Origin: Aggregatilinea lenta
GTDB lineage: Bacteria; Chloroflexota; Anaerolineae; Aggregatilineales; Aggregatilineaceae
Direction of reading: 5' to 3'
Assembly (NCBI RefSeq): GCF_003569045.1
Contig: NZ_BFCB01000002.1
Coordinates: 1,469,506-1,533,505, forward strand
Length of the DNA: 64,000 nt
A model generated the notes under the pieces. The model made no database searches, was not told the origin of the DNA, and saw nothing but the letters and a program-made list of their open reading frames with translations. The position numbers and the translations under genes are program-made. Shown one piece after another: positions 24,645 through 32,080 of the stretch. How positions within the stretch are numbered: position 1 is the stretch's first letter; every line of letters starts with the position of its first letter.

Positions 24645-24676
24645 CGCGCAGAGGGGAACGCTCCGCGTTTTTGTTT
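24645..24676 (+). terminator. Intrinsic terminator in the DUF4395-thioredoxin leader
   Basis: CGCG-ca-GAG (24645-24653) pairs with CTC-CGCG (24661-24667), followed by TTTTTGTTT. A second T run follows at 24692-24696 behind the long-range stem arm. Both lie upstream of the gene start at 24741, with no promoter in between. Confidence 0.7.
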
Positions 24677-24740
24677 GCCCTGGGCCGTCCGTTTTTATCA
24701 CCGGTGCGGGCTGGATACCATCGCGTGAAAGAGGACCCGC

Positions 24741-25199
24741 ATGATTCCCGAACGAACAGTTGACCACAGCGCCATCCGCGTCAACCAGGCCATCAGCGTC
24801 ACGCTGCTGGCGATTGCCTTCGTCACCGGCGCGGCGTGGCTGCTGCTGATCGTCGGTCCCGTGCTGCTGATCTCCGCGCTGGCCCCGCGCTATGCGCTGT
24901 TCACCGCTTTTTACCGGCACGCGCTACGCCCCACCGGACTCGTGAAGCCGGGCGTGATCCGTGACAACCCGGAGCCACATCGCTTCGCGCAGTTGCTGGG
25001 CGGCACGCTGGTGACGCTGGCGTTCGTGCTGGTGCTGGCCGGGGCAGAGACGCTCGGCTGGGCGCTGCCGCTGGTCGTGATTGCGCTGGCGAGTCTGAAC
25101 CTGTTTGCGGGCTGGTGCGCGGGCTGCATGATGTACTACTGGTTCAACCGGCTGGGTGTGCCGGGCTTCACGCGCAGCCCGATTGAGGCGTCCCATTGA
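24741..25199 (+). CDS. DUF4395 family membrane protein
   Basis: A 152-residue membrane protein with two hydrophobic pairs: residues about 15-50 (ISVTLLAIAFVTGAAWLLLIVGPVLLISAL) and about 95-135 (TLVTLAFVLVLAGAETLGWALPLVVIALASLNLFAGW, cited only by its ends). After the last helix comes FAGWCAGCMMYYWFNRLGVPGF with a Cys-x-x-Cys pair, the DUF4395 hallmark. The family is found beside thioredoxins and sulfurtransferases, and a role in sulfur or thiol trafficking across the membrane is plausible. Its stop overlaps the start of the thioredoxin gene by 4 bp, so the two are translationally coupled. Expression depends on read-through of the leader terminator. Confidence 0.85.
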   Translation: MIPERTVDHSAIRVNQAISVTLLAIAFVTGAAWLLLIVGPVLLISALAPRYALFTAFYRHALRPTGLVKPGVIRDNPEPHRFAQLLGGTLVTLAFVLVLAGAETLGWALPLVVIALASLNLFAGWCAGCMMYYWFNRLGVPGFTRSPIEASH

Positions 25200-25597
25200 T
25201 CGAACGACTGGTTCTGCTCATCGCACTGATTCCGCTCGGCATGCTGGCCTACGCGGGCCTGCGCCGCTGGCAGGTGGCACACCTCCGCCCGGCGCTGGGG
25301 AAGCCGCTGCTGGCCGCACTGCGCCCGAACGTCCCGGCCATCGTCTATTTCACCTCGCCGGAGTGCGGGCCGTGCCGCGCCTACCAGCGCCCCGCGATCG
25401 AGCGCGTGCTGCGCGACCTGGGCGACGCCGTGCAGGTGGTCGAGGTCGACGCGCTGGCACAGCCGGACGAGGCCAAACGCTGGGGTGTGATGACCGTGCC
25501 CACGACGTTCATTCTCGACCGCACCGGCCATCCGCGCCAGGTGAACAACGGCGTCGCCGGGCCGGACACGCTCAAGCACCAGCTTCGGAAAATGTAG
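25196..25597 (+). CDS. Membrane-tethered thioredoxin-fold protein
   Basis: A 133-residue protein. The first 20 residues are hydrophobic (LVLLIALIPLGMLAYAGL) and probably anchor it in the membrane. The thioredoxin fold follows with AIVYFTSPECGPCRAYQRP, whose active-site Cys57-Gly-Pro-Cys60 is intact, and GVMTVPTTFILDRTGHP with the cis-proline. It likely reduces or exchanges disulfides, perhaps those of the DUF4395 partner, which has its own CxxC. The start is TTG at 25196 within a TTGA overlap with the preceding stop; an ATG at codon 15 would remove the anchor. Confidence 0.88.
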   Translation: MIERLVLLIALIPLGMLAYAGLRRWQVAHLRPALGKPLLAALRPNVPAIVYFTSPECGPCRAYQRPAIERVLRDLGDAVQVVEVDALAQPDEAKRWGVMTVPTTFILDRTGHPRQVNNGVAGPDTLKHQLRKM

Positions 25598-25605
25598 GGG
25601 GCAGC

Positions 25606-25773
25606 ATTTAGCGGTTAGCTAGTAGCAAGGGCGAAAGTACGGCGGCATCGAGATGCAGAAACGCGGCGCTTGAGGGGCAAAAAAACGGGCGGAGCAAGCC
25701 CCGCCCCTACGAGATCGTGGGTTTGTCTTCCCTCATCGACTTGATTGGAAAGGAGCCAGGGTGAGGTCGGGAG
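25606..25773. repeat. Gene-end repeats between convergent genes
   Basis: Behind the thioredoxin stop is an AGCGGTTAGCTAG segment, then a hairpin GGGCGGagcaagccCCGCCC (25689-25708) flanked on one side by seven A residues. A degraded CTTGATTGGAAAGGAGCC unit then abuts the stop of the SLOG gene. On the minus strand the hairpin followed by seven T residues would be a good terminator. Confidence 0.65.
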
Positions 25774-26496
25774 CTACTCCGCTTCCACCAGCAGCCGCGT
25801 GAGCGCCGCCGCCAGCGCCGCCGGATCGTCGAGATCGACCACGTCCAGGTGCGCGATGGGTGGGAGCTGTTCAGAAAGCGCGCTAGACGGGTCGGCCAGC
25901 TCGTCCGCCGTACGGCCCGATCCGCGCACTACGATCAGCGGCGTGCCGCGTACCGCGTGCATTTGTGCCTCACGCGCAACGATCTCGCCGCCGTTGACGA
26001 TCAGCGCCACGCCGGGCTGCGATCCCGCCGTCGCCAGGCCGACCAGCAGCTCGGACTCAACGCCAAAGCCGCCGCCGTCCACCAGAATGAAGTGGGAGTG
26101 GTGCGGTTCGAGGGGGTAGCGATCCTCCGCTGGAGCGGGACCGCCCGCATAGGTCACGCTGTCAGTGGGGCACACGCCGATCAGCGACCACGATCCGTCC
26201 GTGCGGCGGCGCGCTTCGCCCATCGCGGCGAACGCCCCGGCGTCCGTGCCGCCGTCCGCCACGATTAACCGCTGGTGCTCGGCCAGCAGCGCCAAGCCCT
26301 CCGCCAGCAGATCGGTGATCCGCGCGGTGAGGGCCGGGTCCGGCTGCGCGCCACCGTGCAGCACCACCACACCGTCGTGGGGCGGCAGGTCAAGCGCCGC
26401 GAGTGCCGCGCCGGGTGACGCCGACGCGTCTACACGGATCGCGTCCGCCGTACGCCCCTCCCCCAGCGAGATGGTGAATCGCGCTGCTTCCTGCAT
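25774..26496 (-). CDS. SLOG-superfamily (LSDAT, prokaryotic TRPM-like) nucleotide-binding protein
   Basis: A 240-residue Rossmann-like protein. Features match prokaryotic LSDAT/SLOG domains: VVVLHGGAQ near residue 45, RLIVADGGTDAGAFAAMGEAR near residue 77, PLEPHHSHFILVDGGGFGVESE in the middle and VALIVNGGEIVAREAQ late. SLOG proteins bind nucleotides or nucleotide derivatives; the same domain forms the cytosolic part of animal TRPM channels. In bacteria they are thought to sense or cleave signalling nucleotides, often beside membrane effectors. Here it ends an apparent operon with two paralogous TPR-membrane proteins, starting 13 bp after the second. A clear AGGAGCGGG site precedes the ATG. 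Confidence 0.75.
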   Translation of the reverse strand: MQEAARFTISLGEGRTADAIRVDASASPGAALAALDLPPHDGVVVLHGGAQPDPALTARITDLLAEGLALLAEHQRLIVADGGTDAGAFAAMGEARRRTDGSWSLIGVCPTDSVTYAGGPAPAEDRYPLEPHHSHFILVDGGGFGVESELLVGLATAGSQPGVALIVNGGEIVAREAQMHAVRGTPLIVVRGSGRTADELADPSSALSEQLPPIAHLDVVDLDDPAALAAALTRLLVEAE

Positions 26497-26509
26497 ATGC
26501 CCGCTCCTG

Positions 26510-28537
26510 TCAGCTTGCCGAAGTGATCCGAATTGATTCGATCATCGTTTCAATCACGTCAGTCGGCAAATCGGCCTTCAGCGGGCCGGACATCGAGACG
26601 GTCATCCACAGCACGCGCCCATTGTGCTCGATGTACACGTCGTAGATCGCCTCGCGCCCGAACGACCGGGGATCGGACACGCCCGGATCGCGCGCGTTGA
26701 AGAAGTAGTAGTTGGCGGTGCGCCCGTCGATGGTCATCTCGTGCTGGTCGTAGGTGACCTTTGCCTCTTCGCTGACGCTGCCTTGCTGCGTCCACTCGTA
26801 GGCCGCTTTAGCCTGGCTGTACCCGGCGTACGCGTCTGAGGTGCGCGGCACGTCCATGACGATCACCGAAATCTGCGTGTCCGGCAGCTCGCTCGCACCG
26901 AACAACAGCCCGTTGCCCAGGTCGGCAAACATCTGGGCGAAGTCCACTTCCTTACCCGCAAAATAATCGACCTGATTGAACAGCTTGTCGTTGGCGATGC
27001 CGCACACGGGATAGCCGAGCGACTCGGTCGTGCAGCGCATGTCCCACTCTTCGGGATAGTCGAGCGAGAACGAGGCCGCGTCGAGGCGCGTCATGGGCGG
27101 CGGCGGCGGATCGAACATGCCGCGCTGGTCGGCCACGACCCACAGCCCGCCCAGCGCCAGCATCACCGCGACTGCCAGCAGCGCGATTATCATCACGCGG
27201 CGCACACGCTTGTTCACGTCGTCGGGCGGCACGGCAGGCGCGATGGCCCCCGCAGCGGCGCGCGGCGTTTCGGCGCGACCGCCGACCAGGATGCTGTCAT
27301 CGGGCGGCAGATCGGCGAACGGGTCGTCCGGCCCGGCGACGCCCGCAAATGGGTCGAGTGCGTCCGGCGCAGACGCTGCCGGCGCGGACGGCGCAAACGG
27401 ATCGGGCACCACAGGCGGCACGGCGGGGCGCGATGGTGCGGGCGGAACCGCCGGCGTACCACTCACGGGGGCGGTCGTCCAGTCGGGCGCCGCAGCGAAC
27501 GGATCGCTGGGCGCCACGGGAGCGGGCGAGGTCGGCGGGGTCTCGACTGCGGGCGCGGGCGAGCCGGGCGCTGCCGCAAATGGATCGGCGGAGGGCGTGG
27601 ACGCCAGCGACGCTTGCAGATCGCCCGCGTCGAACCCGTCCAGCCACGCGGGCGTGTTGGGATCGGACGGCGCGGCATCCGGCGGATCGAACGCCGCATT
27701 GTCGAGCTGCGAAAACCAGGCAGCGGAGCCGCCGCCGGACAGGAACGGGCTTCGCGGCGCGTTCGGATCAGCGGGGGCGCTGGGCGGCGCAGGCGGTTGG
27801 GGCGCGGGTGTTTCAGCCGCTGGCGCGGCCATCACGGGCGGCGCTTCGTCGTCCGTGAACGAAAAGCTCCACGCAGATGCATCATTGGCGGGCGCGTCCG
27901 GCACGAGGGGCGCGGGCGGCGTGCTGCTGACCGGGGCCGCCGTCCAGTCGGACGCGGCAGCAAAGGGATCGGCGGGCGCAGCAGCAGGCGGCGCAGGCGG
28001 CTGTTCCCCCTCCATGATATCGGCAGTGAACGGGTTCGAGCCGGGCACGACGTCCGCAAACGGGTCCGCGCTGGGCGGCTGCCCGACAAACGGATCGCTC
28101 GTCGCGGGCGGGGCATCCGGCTCCGATCCTGGCTCGGCCTGTGTGCCCCGCAGCGGCGTTGTCAGGAAGGGATGCTCGATGACCCCGGACGGCGGCCCAG
28201 CGGGGGCACCCGGCGCGGCGGACTTTGCACCCGAATCCACCGAACTCACGCCGAAAAACGAGTCGTCCGGCTCATCGGACAGCGCCAGATCGAGCAGCTC
28301 GTCCAGCCTGGCGCGCGCCTTCGCATGGTCCGGGTTGATCGCCAGGACGCGCTCCAGGCACGTCTGCACGTTGTCCGGCCTGGTCACGGCATGCGCCATC
28401 AGCCACCACGCGGTCGCGTCGCGTGGATTCTTGCTCAGGTATGCCTTGAGCACTTTCGCCGCGTCGCCGCGCTCGGCAGCCTTGAGCAGCTTGTGCGCCT
28501 GGATCAGCTCAGGGGGGAGGGTAGGAGATGCTGGCAT
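26510..28537 (-). CDS. TPR / Pro-rich / transmembrane protein with PsbP-like C-terminus (paralogue B)
   Basis: A 675-residue protein in four parts. Residues 1-80 are a tetratricopeptide-like pair (AWWLMAHAVTRPDNVQTCLERVLAINPDHAKARARLDELL). Residues about 100-440 are low complexity, rich in Pro, Ala and repeated SDPFAAAPDWT-type units. Residues about 455-480 form one membrane helix (MIIALLAVAVMLALGGLWVVAD). The C-terminal 200 residues start SFSLDYPEEWDMRC and resemble the PsbP/DUF1795 fold used in many exported proteins. The same layout is found in the adjacent gene at 28579, so the pair arose by tandem duplication, with a large expansion of the disordered linker here. Role unknown; probably a cytoplasm-to-outside scaffold. 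Confidence 0.8.
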   Translation of the reverse strand: MPASPTLPPELIQAHKLLKAAERGDAAKVLKAYLSKNPRDATAWWLMAHAVTRPDNVQTCLERVLAINPDHAKARARLDELLDLALSDEPDDSFFGVSSVDSGAKSAAPGAPAGPPSGVIEHPFLTTPLRGTQAEPGSEPDAPPATSDPFVGQPPSADPFADVVPGSNPFTADIMEGEQPPAPPAAAPADPFAAASDWTAAPVSSTPPAPLVPDAPANDASAWSFSFTDDEAPPVMAAPAAETPAPQPPAPPSAPADPNAPRSPFLSGGGSAAWFSQLDNAAFDPPDAAPSDPNTPAWLDGFDAGDLQASLASTPSADPFAAAPGSPAPAVETPPTSPAPVAPSDPFAAAPDWTTAPVSGTPAVPPAPSRPAVPPVVPDPFAPSAPAASAPDALDPFAGVAGPDDPFADLPPDDSILVGGRAETPRAAAGAIAPAVPPDDVNKRVRRVMIIALLAVAVMLALGGLWVVADQRGMFDPPPPPMTRLDAASFSLDYPEEWDMRCTTESLGYPVCGIANDKLFNQVDYFAGKEVDFAQMFADLGNGLLFGASELPDTQISVIVMDVPRTSDAYAGYSQAKAAYEWTQQGSVSEEAKVTYDQHEMTIDGRTANYYFFNARDPGVSDPRSFGREAIYDVYIEHNGRVLWMTVSMSGPLKADLPTDVIETMIESIRITSAS

Positions 28538-28578
28538 GCGTGTCTAACCTTTTCAAACCACGAGTCGTCGCATTGAAC

Positions 28579-29751
28579 TCACTTGAAATTAATGGACCGG
28601 ATCATCTGCTCGATCTCCGCGCGGGGCAGGTCGTCGATGCTCTCCGCCGAATAGGCCACCACGGTCAGCATCAGCATGCGGCCTTCGCGCGGGACGTACA
28701 CATCCCCGATGATGAAGTAGCCGCGCCGGTCGAGCACTTCGCCGGTGACGTCTTTGCCCGTCAGCCAGTAGACGTAGCCCGTCGCGCCGTCGATGGTCGG
28801 GTGATCGATCTCGTATTCCATCCACAGATCATAGCCGCGAATGTAGCTAGTGCGGCCATTCTTGGCGGAGTATTCCCGCTCCTGCCAATTCAGCGACTGG
28901 AGCACGTAGTCGTAGCCGGACACATCGCTGGCGTAGTCCATGATGATGCCGATCGCCGCGCGCTGCGGGGCGTCGCCGCCACCGAACAGCGCCGTGTTGA
29001 TCGTGCGCAGCAGGTCCTCGTTGCCCAGATTCTGGCTGCCGCGCGTATACGGCCCCAGCAGGTCGTACTGCGTTTCGGACGCGAAGCTGCACAACTGGCC
29101 CTCGCGGTCCCCGGTACAATGGCCGGTCCAGCCACCCGCGGGCTGCACGCTGAACACGTCGCCGCGCAGCGCTCCCGGCGCGGTGTCGCCCACCACCCGC
29201 TCCCGGTAGAGGTCCAGCCCTTCCACGATCAGCACCGCGACCACGACCACCGCCAGCACGGTCAGGATGCCGTACAGGGCGAGCGTCAGGGCACGCCCCT
29301 GCTGGGCTGTCTGGCGCTCGGCAGGCGTGCGGCGGACCGCTGCCCCACTGGAGACGACCGGCGCATCGGCGGCCAGCGCCAGCGCCCAACTCCCGCCGCC
29401 GCCGCGCGCGGGTGCGTCCTGGACTACCAGCGCGCCGCGTCCCGCCGACCGCAGATTGGGCGGCAGCTCGAAGTCGCGCAGGGGATCGAACGCAGGCACA
29501 GGGGCGGACGCCTGAAGCGCATCCAGGCGGGCGCGGGCCGGAGCGTGATCGGGCTTAGTGACCAGCACCTTCTCCAGGCAGTGCCGCACCTGCGCGGGGT
29601 CGGTCACGGCGTGCGCCATCAGCCACCACGCGTCGGCATCGCGCGGATAGGCGCGCAGGTAAGCCGTGAGCGCGTCACGGGCCGGGGTGAGCTGCCCCGC
29701 CTTGATCTGGTGGTAGACCGCAACAAGCTGCGGATTGGGTGCTTGCGACAC
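28579..29751 (-). CDS. TPR / transmembrane protein with PsbP-like C-terminus (paralogue A)
   Basis: A 390-residue paralogue of its downstream neighbour. The N-terminus carries the same TPR-like block (YLRAYPRDADAWWLMAHAVTDPAQVRHCLEKVL). The linker is short (about 70 residues). One membrane helix follows (ALYGILTVLAVVVVAVLIVEGL), and then a C-terminal domain with VFSVQPAGGWTGHC and a late YSAESIDDLPRAEIEQMIRSI that aligns with the end of the other copy. Translation begins at GTG 29751. The 41-bp gap to the second copy and 13-bp gap to the SLOG gene indicate one operon of three genes. Confidence 0.8.
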   Translation of the reverse strand: MSQAPNPQLVAVYHQIKAGQLTPARDALTAYLRAYPRDADAWWLMAHAVTDPAQVRHCLEKVLVTKPDHAPARARLDALQASAPVPAFDPLRDFELPPNLRSAGRGALVVQDAPARGGGGSWALALAADAPVVSSGAAVRRTPAERQTAQQGRALTLALYGILTVLAVVVVAVLIVEGLDLYRERVVGDTAPGALRGDVFSVQPAGGWTGHCTGDREGQLCSFASETQYDLLGPYTRGSQNLGNEDLLRTINTALFGGGDAPQRAAIGIIMDYASDVSGYDYVLQSLNWQEREYSAKNGRTSYIRGYDLWMEYEIDHPTIDGATGYVYWLTGKDVTGEVLDRRGYFIIGDVYVPREGRMLMLTVVAYSAESIDDLPRAEIEQMIRSINFK

Positions 29752-29861
29752 GAACGGTGATCCTCAGGCACGCCGGTCAGGTGTGCCCTAGTATACAGGC
29801 AGCCGCGCAATCGCGCGCGGCGCGCGTCTGAAAGATTCCCGAATTTTGGGGGCGTTATCGC

Positions 29862-30656
29862 TCAGCGAGGGGAGGAAAGCGCGTGCTGCCGCGCGACGTA
29901 AATGAGGATGGCCGCCGCCGTCGCCGCGTTCAGCGATTCGACGCTGTGCACCATCGGGATGCGGATCAGCGTGTGCGGGATGCGCTCGGCAGCGCGCGCG
30001 AAGCCGTGCGCCTCTCCGCCGACCACGATCGCCGAGGGACGGGTCCAGTCCACCGCGTCGTAGGCCGTTTCGCCCGCCGCGTCGGCCAGGTAAAACGAGA
30101 GGCCGCCCAGGCGCTGCGCGATCCAGTCCCAGTCCCAGTTGACCACCGGGATGCGCCACTGCGCCCCCATTCCGGCGCGCAGCGTCTTGGGATTGAACGC
30201 GTCCACGGTGCCCGGCGTCAGCACAACCAGATCGACGCCAGCCGCTGCCGCCGTACGCAGCAGCGTGCCCAGGTTGCCGGGATCGCGCCAACCGTCCGCG
30301 ACGATGACCAGCTCCGGCGCGTCCGGCACGGGCGTATCGGGCCACGGGAACACACCCAGCACGCCCTGCGGCGTTTCCGTCTCGGCCATGTCGCGCATCA
30401 GCTCGCCGGTGACGTCCAGGCAGGTCACGCCCGCCGCGCCCAACTGCGCGACGAGGTCGCTCGCCGCCCCGCCGGACTGCACGGCCTCGGCGGTGAAAAA
30501 CACAAACTCCGGCGCGGCCCCGGCCTCGAACACGTCGCGGACCAGGCGCACGCCTTCGAGCACCAGCTGCCGCTGCCCGCGACGGGCCTTGCTGTGGCGC
30601 TGAAGCTGGCGCACCAGCTTGACCCGCGAATTTTGCGCGCTGCTAACCGGCGGCAT
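29862..30656 (-). CDS. TrmH/SpoU family RNA 2'-O-methyltransferase
   Basis: A 264-residue SPOUT enzyme. The N-terminal substrate-binding part contains SRVKLVRQLQRHSKARRGQRQLVLEGVRLVRDV. The knotted catalytic domain has the three family motifs: VADGWRDPGNLGTLLRTAAAAG (motif 1), AIVVGGEAHGFAR (motif 2) and RIPMVHSVESLNAATAAAILIY (motif 3), which form the SAM knot. It methylates ribose in tRNA or 23S rRNA; the exact target cannot be told from sequence alone. A GAAGGAG site precedes the ATG. It is the most distal gene of the infC-rpmI-rplT neighbourhood, a common location for this family. Confidence 0.92.
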   Translation of the reverse strand: MPPVSSAQNSRVKLVRQLQRHSKARRGQRQLVLEGVRLVRDVFEAGAAPEFVFFTAEAVQSGGAASDLVAQLGAAGVTCLDVTGELMRDMAETETPQGVLGVFPWPDTPVPDAPELVIVADGWRDPGNLGTLLRTAAAAGVDLVVLTPGTVDAFNPKTLRAGMGAQWRIPVVNWDWDWIAQRLGGLSFYLADAAGETAYDAVDWTRPSAIVVGGEAHGFARAAERIPHTLIRIPMVHSVESLNAATAAAILIYVARQHALSSPR

Positions 30657-30698
30657 CGTTTGCTCCTTCGTCAGGCCGGATTGGCTCAGCGGCGCGCG

Positions 30699-31253
30699 TC
30701 ACGCGCGGCTTGAGCCGGACCAGCTCGGTTTCAACAAGCCCGCCAACCGCTGTAAATCCGCCCGCTCGTCATCGCAGGCGGCATCCATGCGCAGCAGGAT
30801 CAGCGGCGAGGCGCGATCGATGTCGGCCAGCAGCGTGCATGGCTGCCGGGTCTCGCCCGCCTCCGGTACATCGAGCCGGAAGCCGAACAGATCCAGCGCA
30901 TCGACCGCGACCGCCTCGCGATTTGGCAACGGCCACAGCGTCACCGCACGGCGGGCGGTTTCGAACCGCACGCGCAAGCTGATGTCACGCGCGCCGGGCA
31001 AATAAACGACGACGTATAACAGTCCAGCAGCGACCAGTCCCACGCCGATCCCCGCGCCGCGCAGCAGCCACGGATCGTCGCCGGGCGCGATAATCCCGGC
31101 CAGCACCAGCGCCATCGCCGCGCCGATGCCGACCGCCGCCCCACCCAGCAGCGCCCACAACACCGCCAGCGGATGCAGCAGGCGCACGGGCAGCCGGTAG
31201 ACGAGCGTGATGGCGTGCGAACCGTGGCGTGACCCGATGCGTGCGCGTGGCAT
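30699..31253 (-). CDS. Small membrane protein of unknown function
   Basis: A 184-residue protein with two hydrophobic segments in the first 100 residues (LAVLWALLGGAAVGIGAAMALVLAGI and GAGIGVGLVAAGLLYVVVYL). A soluble C-terminal half follows with FETARRAVTLWPLPNREAVAVDALDLFGF and SPLILLRMDAACDDERADLQRLAGLL. I do not recognise a family. Start codons at 31271 and 31253 are both possible; the second has a GAGGA site at a generous spacing. It lies between rplT and trmH, directly after the rplT terminator, so it may have its own weak promoter or depend on read-through. Confidence 0.6.
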   Translation of the reverse strand: MPRARIGSRHGSHAITLVYRLPVRLLHPLAVLWALLGGAAVGIGAAMALVLAGIIAPGDDPWLLRGAGIGVGLVAAGLLYVVVYLPGARDISLRVRFETARRAVTLWPLPNREAVAVDALDLFGFRLDVPEAGETRQPCTLLADIDRASPLILLRMDAACDDERADLQRLAGLLKPSWSGSSRA

Positions 31254-31298
31254 AGGCCGCTCTATCCTCATTGTACCCGGCGAAACCAGCCTGAAATG

Positions 31299-31334
31299 AA
31301 AAACCGGCACTGCTCACGGGGAGGAAGCCGGTTT
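31299..31334 (-). terminator. Intrinsic terminator after rplT
   Basis: Minus-strand AAACCGGC (31334-31327) pairs with GCCGGTTT (31308-31301), followed by further T residues. It lies 29 bp after the rplT stop and should end the infC-rpmI-rplT transcript. Confidence 0.85.
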
Positions 31335-31362
31335 AAGTAACATATGTCGGTGGAACGGCGGG

Positions 31363-31710
31363 TTACGACTGCGCAACCGCCACGATCTTGGCGAAGGCAT
31401 CCGCGTCACGCACGGCCAGATCCGCCAGGACCTTCCGGTCCAGTTCGATGTTCGACTGCTTCAGCGCGTGGATCAGACGGCTGTAGGTCGTGCCGTTGAG
31501 GCGGGCAGCCGCGTTGATGCGTGCGATCCACAACCGGCGCAGATCGCGGCGACGGACGCGGCGGTCGCGGTAGGCGTACCACTCGCTCTTCATCATCGCT
31601 TCGTTGGCGCGGCGGAACAGGCGGTGCTTGGTGCCCCACTGTCCCTTGGTCATCTTCAAGATCTTTTTATGGCGACGGCGCGTCACCACGCCACCCTTTA
31701 CACGAGCCAT
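31363..31710 (-). CDS. rplT: 50S ribosomal protein L20
   Basis: A 115-residue basic protein that matches L20 from end to end. The N-terminal extension that threads into 23S rRNA is [22 protein letters not shown], cited for its basic run RRRHKK. The globular part contains [20 protein letters not shown] and [25 protein letters not shown]20 is needed for early assembly of the large subunit. In many bacteria it also represses its own operon by binding the leader mRNA. It is the last gene of infC-rpmI-rplT, 46 bp after rpmI. Confidence 0.98.
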   Translation of the reverse strand: MARVKGGVVTRRRHKKILKMTKGQWGTKHRLFRRANEAMMKSEWYAYRDRRVRRRDLRRLWIARINAAARLNGTTYSRLIHALKQSNIELDRKVLADLAVRDADAFAKIVAVAQS

Positions 31711-31756
31711 TCCGTTTGCTCCTTAGTTCCTGTTTACCCGGCAGACGCAGGACGCG

Positions 31757-32002
31757 TTAGGCCGGGGGATTCTGCTTATACTTGCCAAGATACGGGGCCA
31801 GACGCTTGACGCGCTTCGCCTCGGTCGAGGTTGCGACCTCGTGCATCTCCGAGTACTGGCTCTTGGCGCGAGCCGAACGGCGGCGGCGCAGGTGGCTCTT
31901 GCCGCCCTTGGTCCGCATCACCTTGCCGGTACCGGTGATCGTAAAGCGCTTGGCAGCCGCCTTATAGGTCTTCAGCTTGAATTTCTTTTGCTTCTTGGCC
32001 AC
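31757..32002 (-). CDS. rpmI: 50S ribosomal protein L35
   Basis: An 81-residue basic protein. KKFKLKTYKAAAKRFTITGTGK and the later HLRRRRSARAKSQ are the L35 signature. The start is GTG at 32002 (first residues V/M-AKKQKK) behind GGGAGT six nt away. The ATG-started reading frame farther upstream would add 12 residues with no counterpart in the family. The C-terminus is somewhat longer than the usual 64-66 residues (ends KRLAPYLGKYKQNPPA). It sits between infC and rplT in the normal order. Confidence 0.96.
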   Translation of the reverse strand: MAKKQKKFKLKTYKAAAKRFTITGTGKVMRTKGGKSHLRRRRSARAKSQYSEMHEVATSTEAKRVKRLAPYLGKYKQNPPA

Positions 32003-32024
32003 GAACGTACTCCCTATAAACACA

Positions 32025-32048
32025 TGAGCACCGCACAAAAGTGCGGCG
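32025..32048 (-). promoter_or_regulatory. Hairpin between infC and rpmI
   Basis: CGCCGCAC-tttt-GTGCGGTG on the minus strand, 22 bp upstream of the rpmI GTG and 33 bp after the infC stop. No U tract. In other bacteria L20 represses rpmI-rplT by binding structures in this gap, so this hairpin is a candidate L20 target or processing site. Confidence 0.45.
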
Positions 32049-32080
32049 CAGTGAACCGTCTGTCCTGCCGAGCGCGCGCC

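Larger units (their letters stand above)
24477..24696 (+). ncRNA. Structured attenuator-like leader RNA upstream of the DUF4395-thioredoxin genes
   Basis: About 220 nt. Visible elements in order: a coding stretch with a VCMC peptide; hairpin 24536-24569 (15-nt arms, 13 paired, loop GTTA) that spans the end of the peptide and its stop codon; hairpin CCGTTA-agc-TAACGG (24577-24591); hairpin GGCGGTC-acagc-GACCGCC (24626-24644); and a terminator at 24645-24676. ACGGCCCAGGGC (24588-24599) can pair over 12 bp with GCCCTGGGCCGT (24677-24688), which excludes the hairpin at 24577. These alternatives suggest a switch. This accounts for most of the 338-bp gap. Confidence 0.6.

Noticed and set aside
27093-28547. 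Gly/Ala/Ser-rich 484-codon plus-strand ORF resembling a PE-PGRS or silk-like protein
   Set aside because: It is the antisense reading of the Pro/Ala-rich linker of the TPR protein; the composition follows directly from that.
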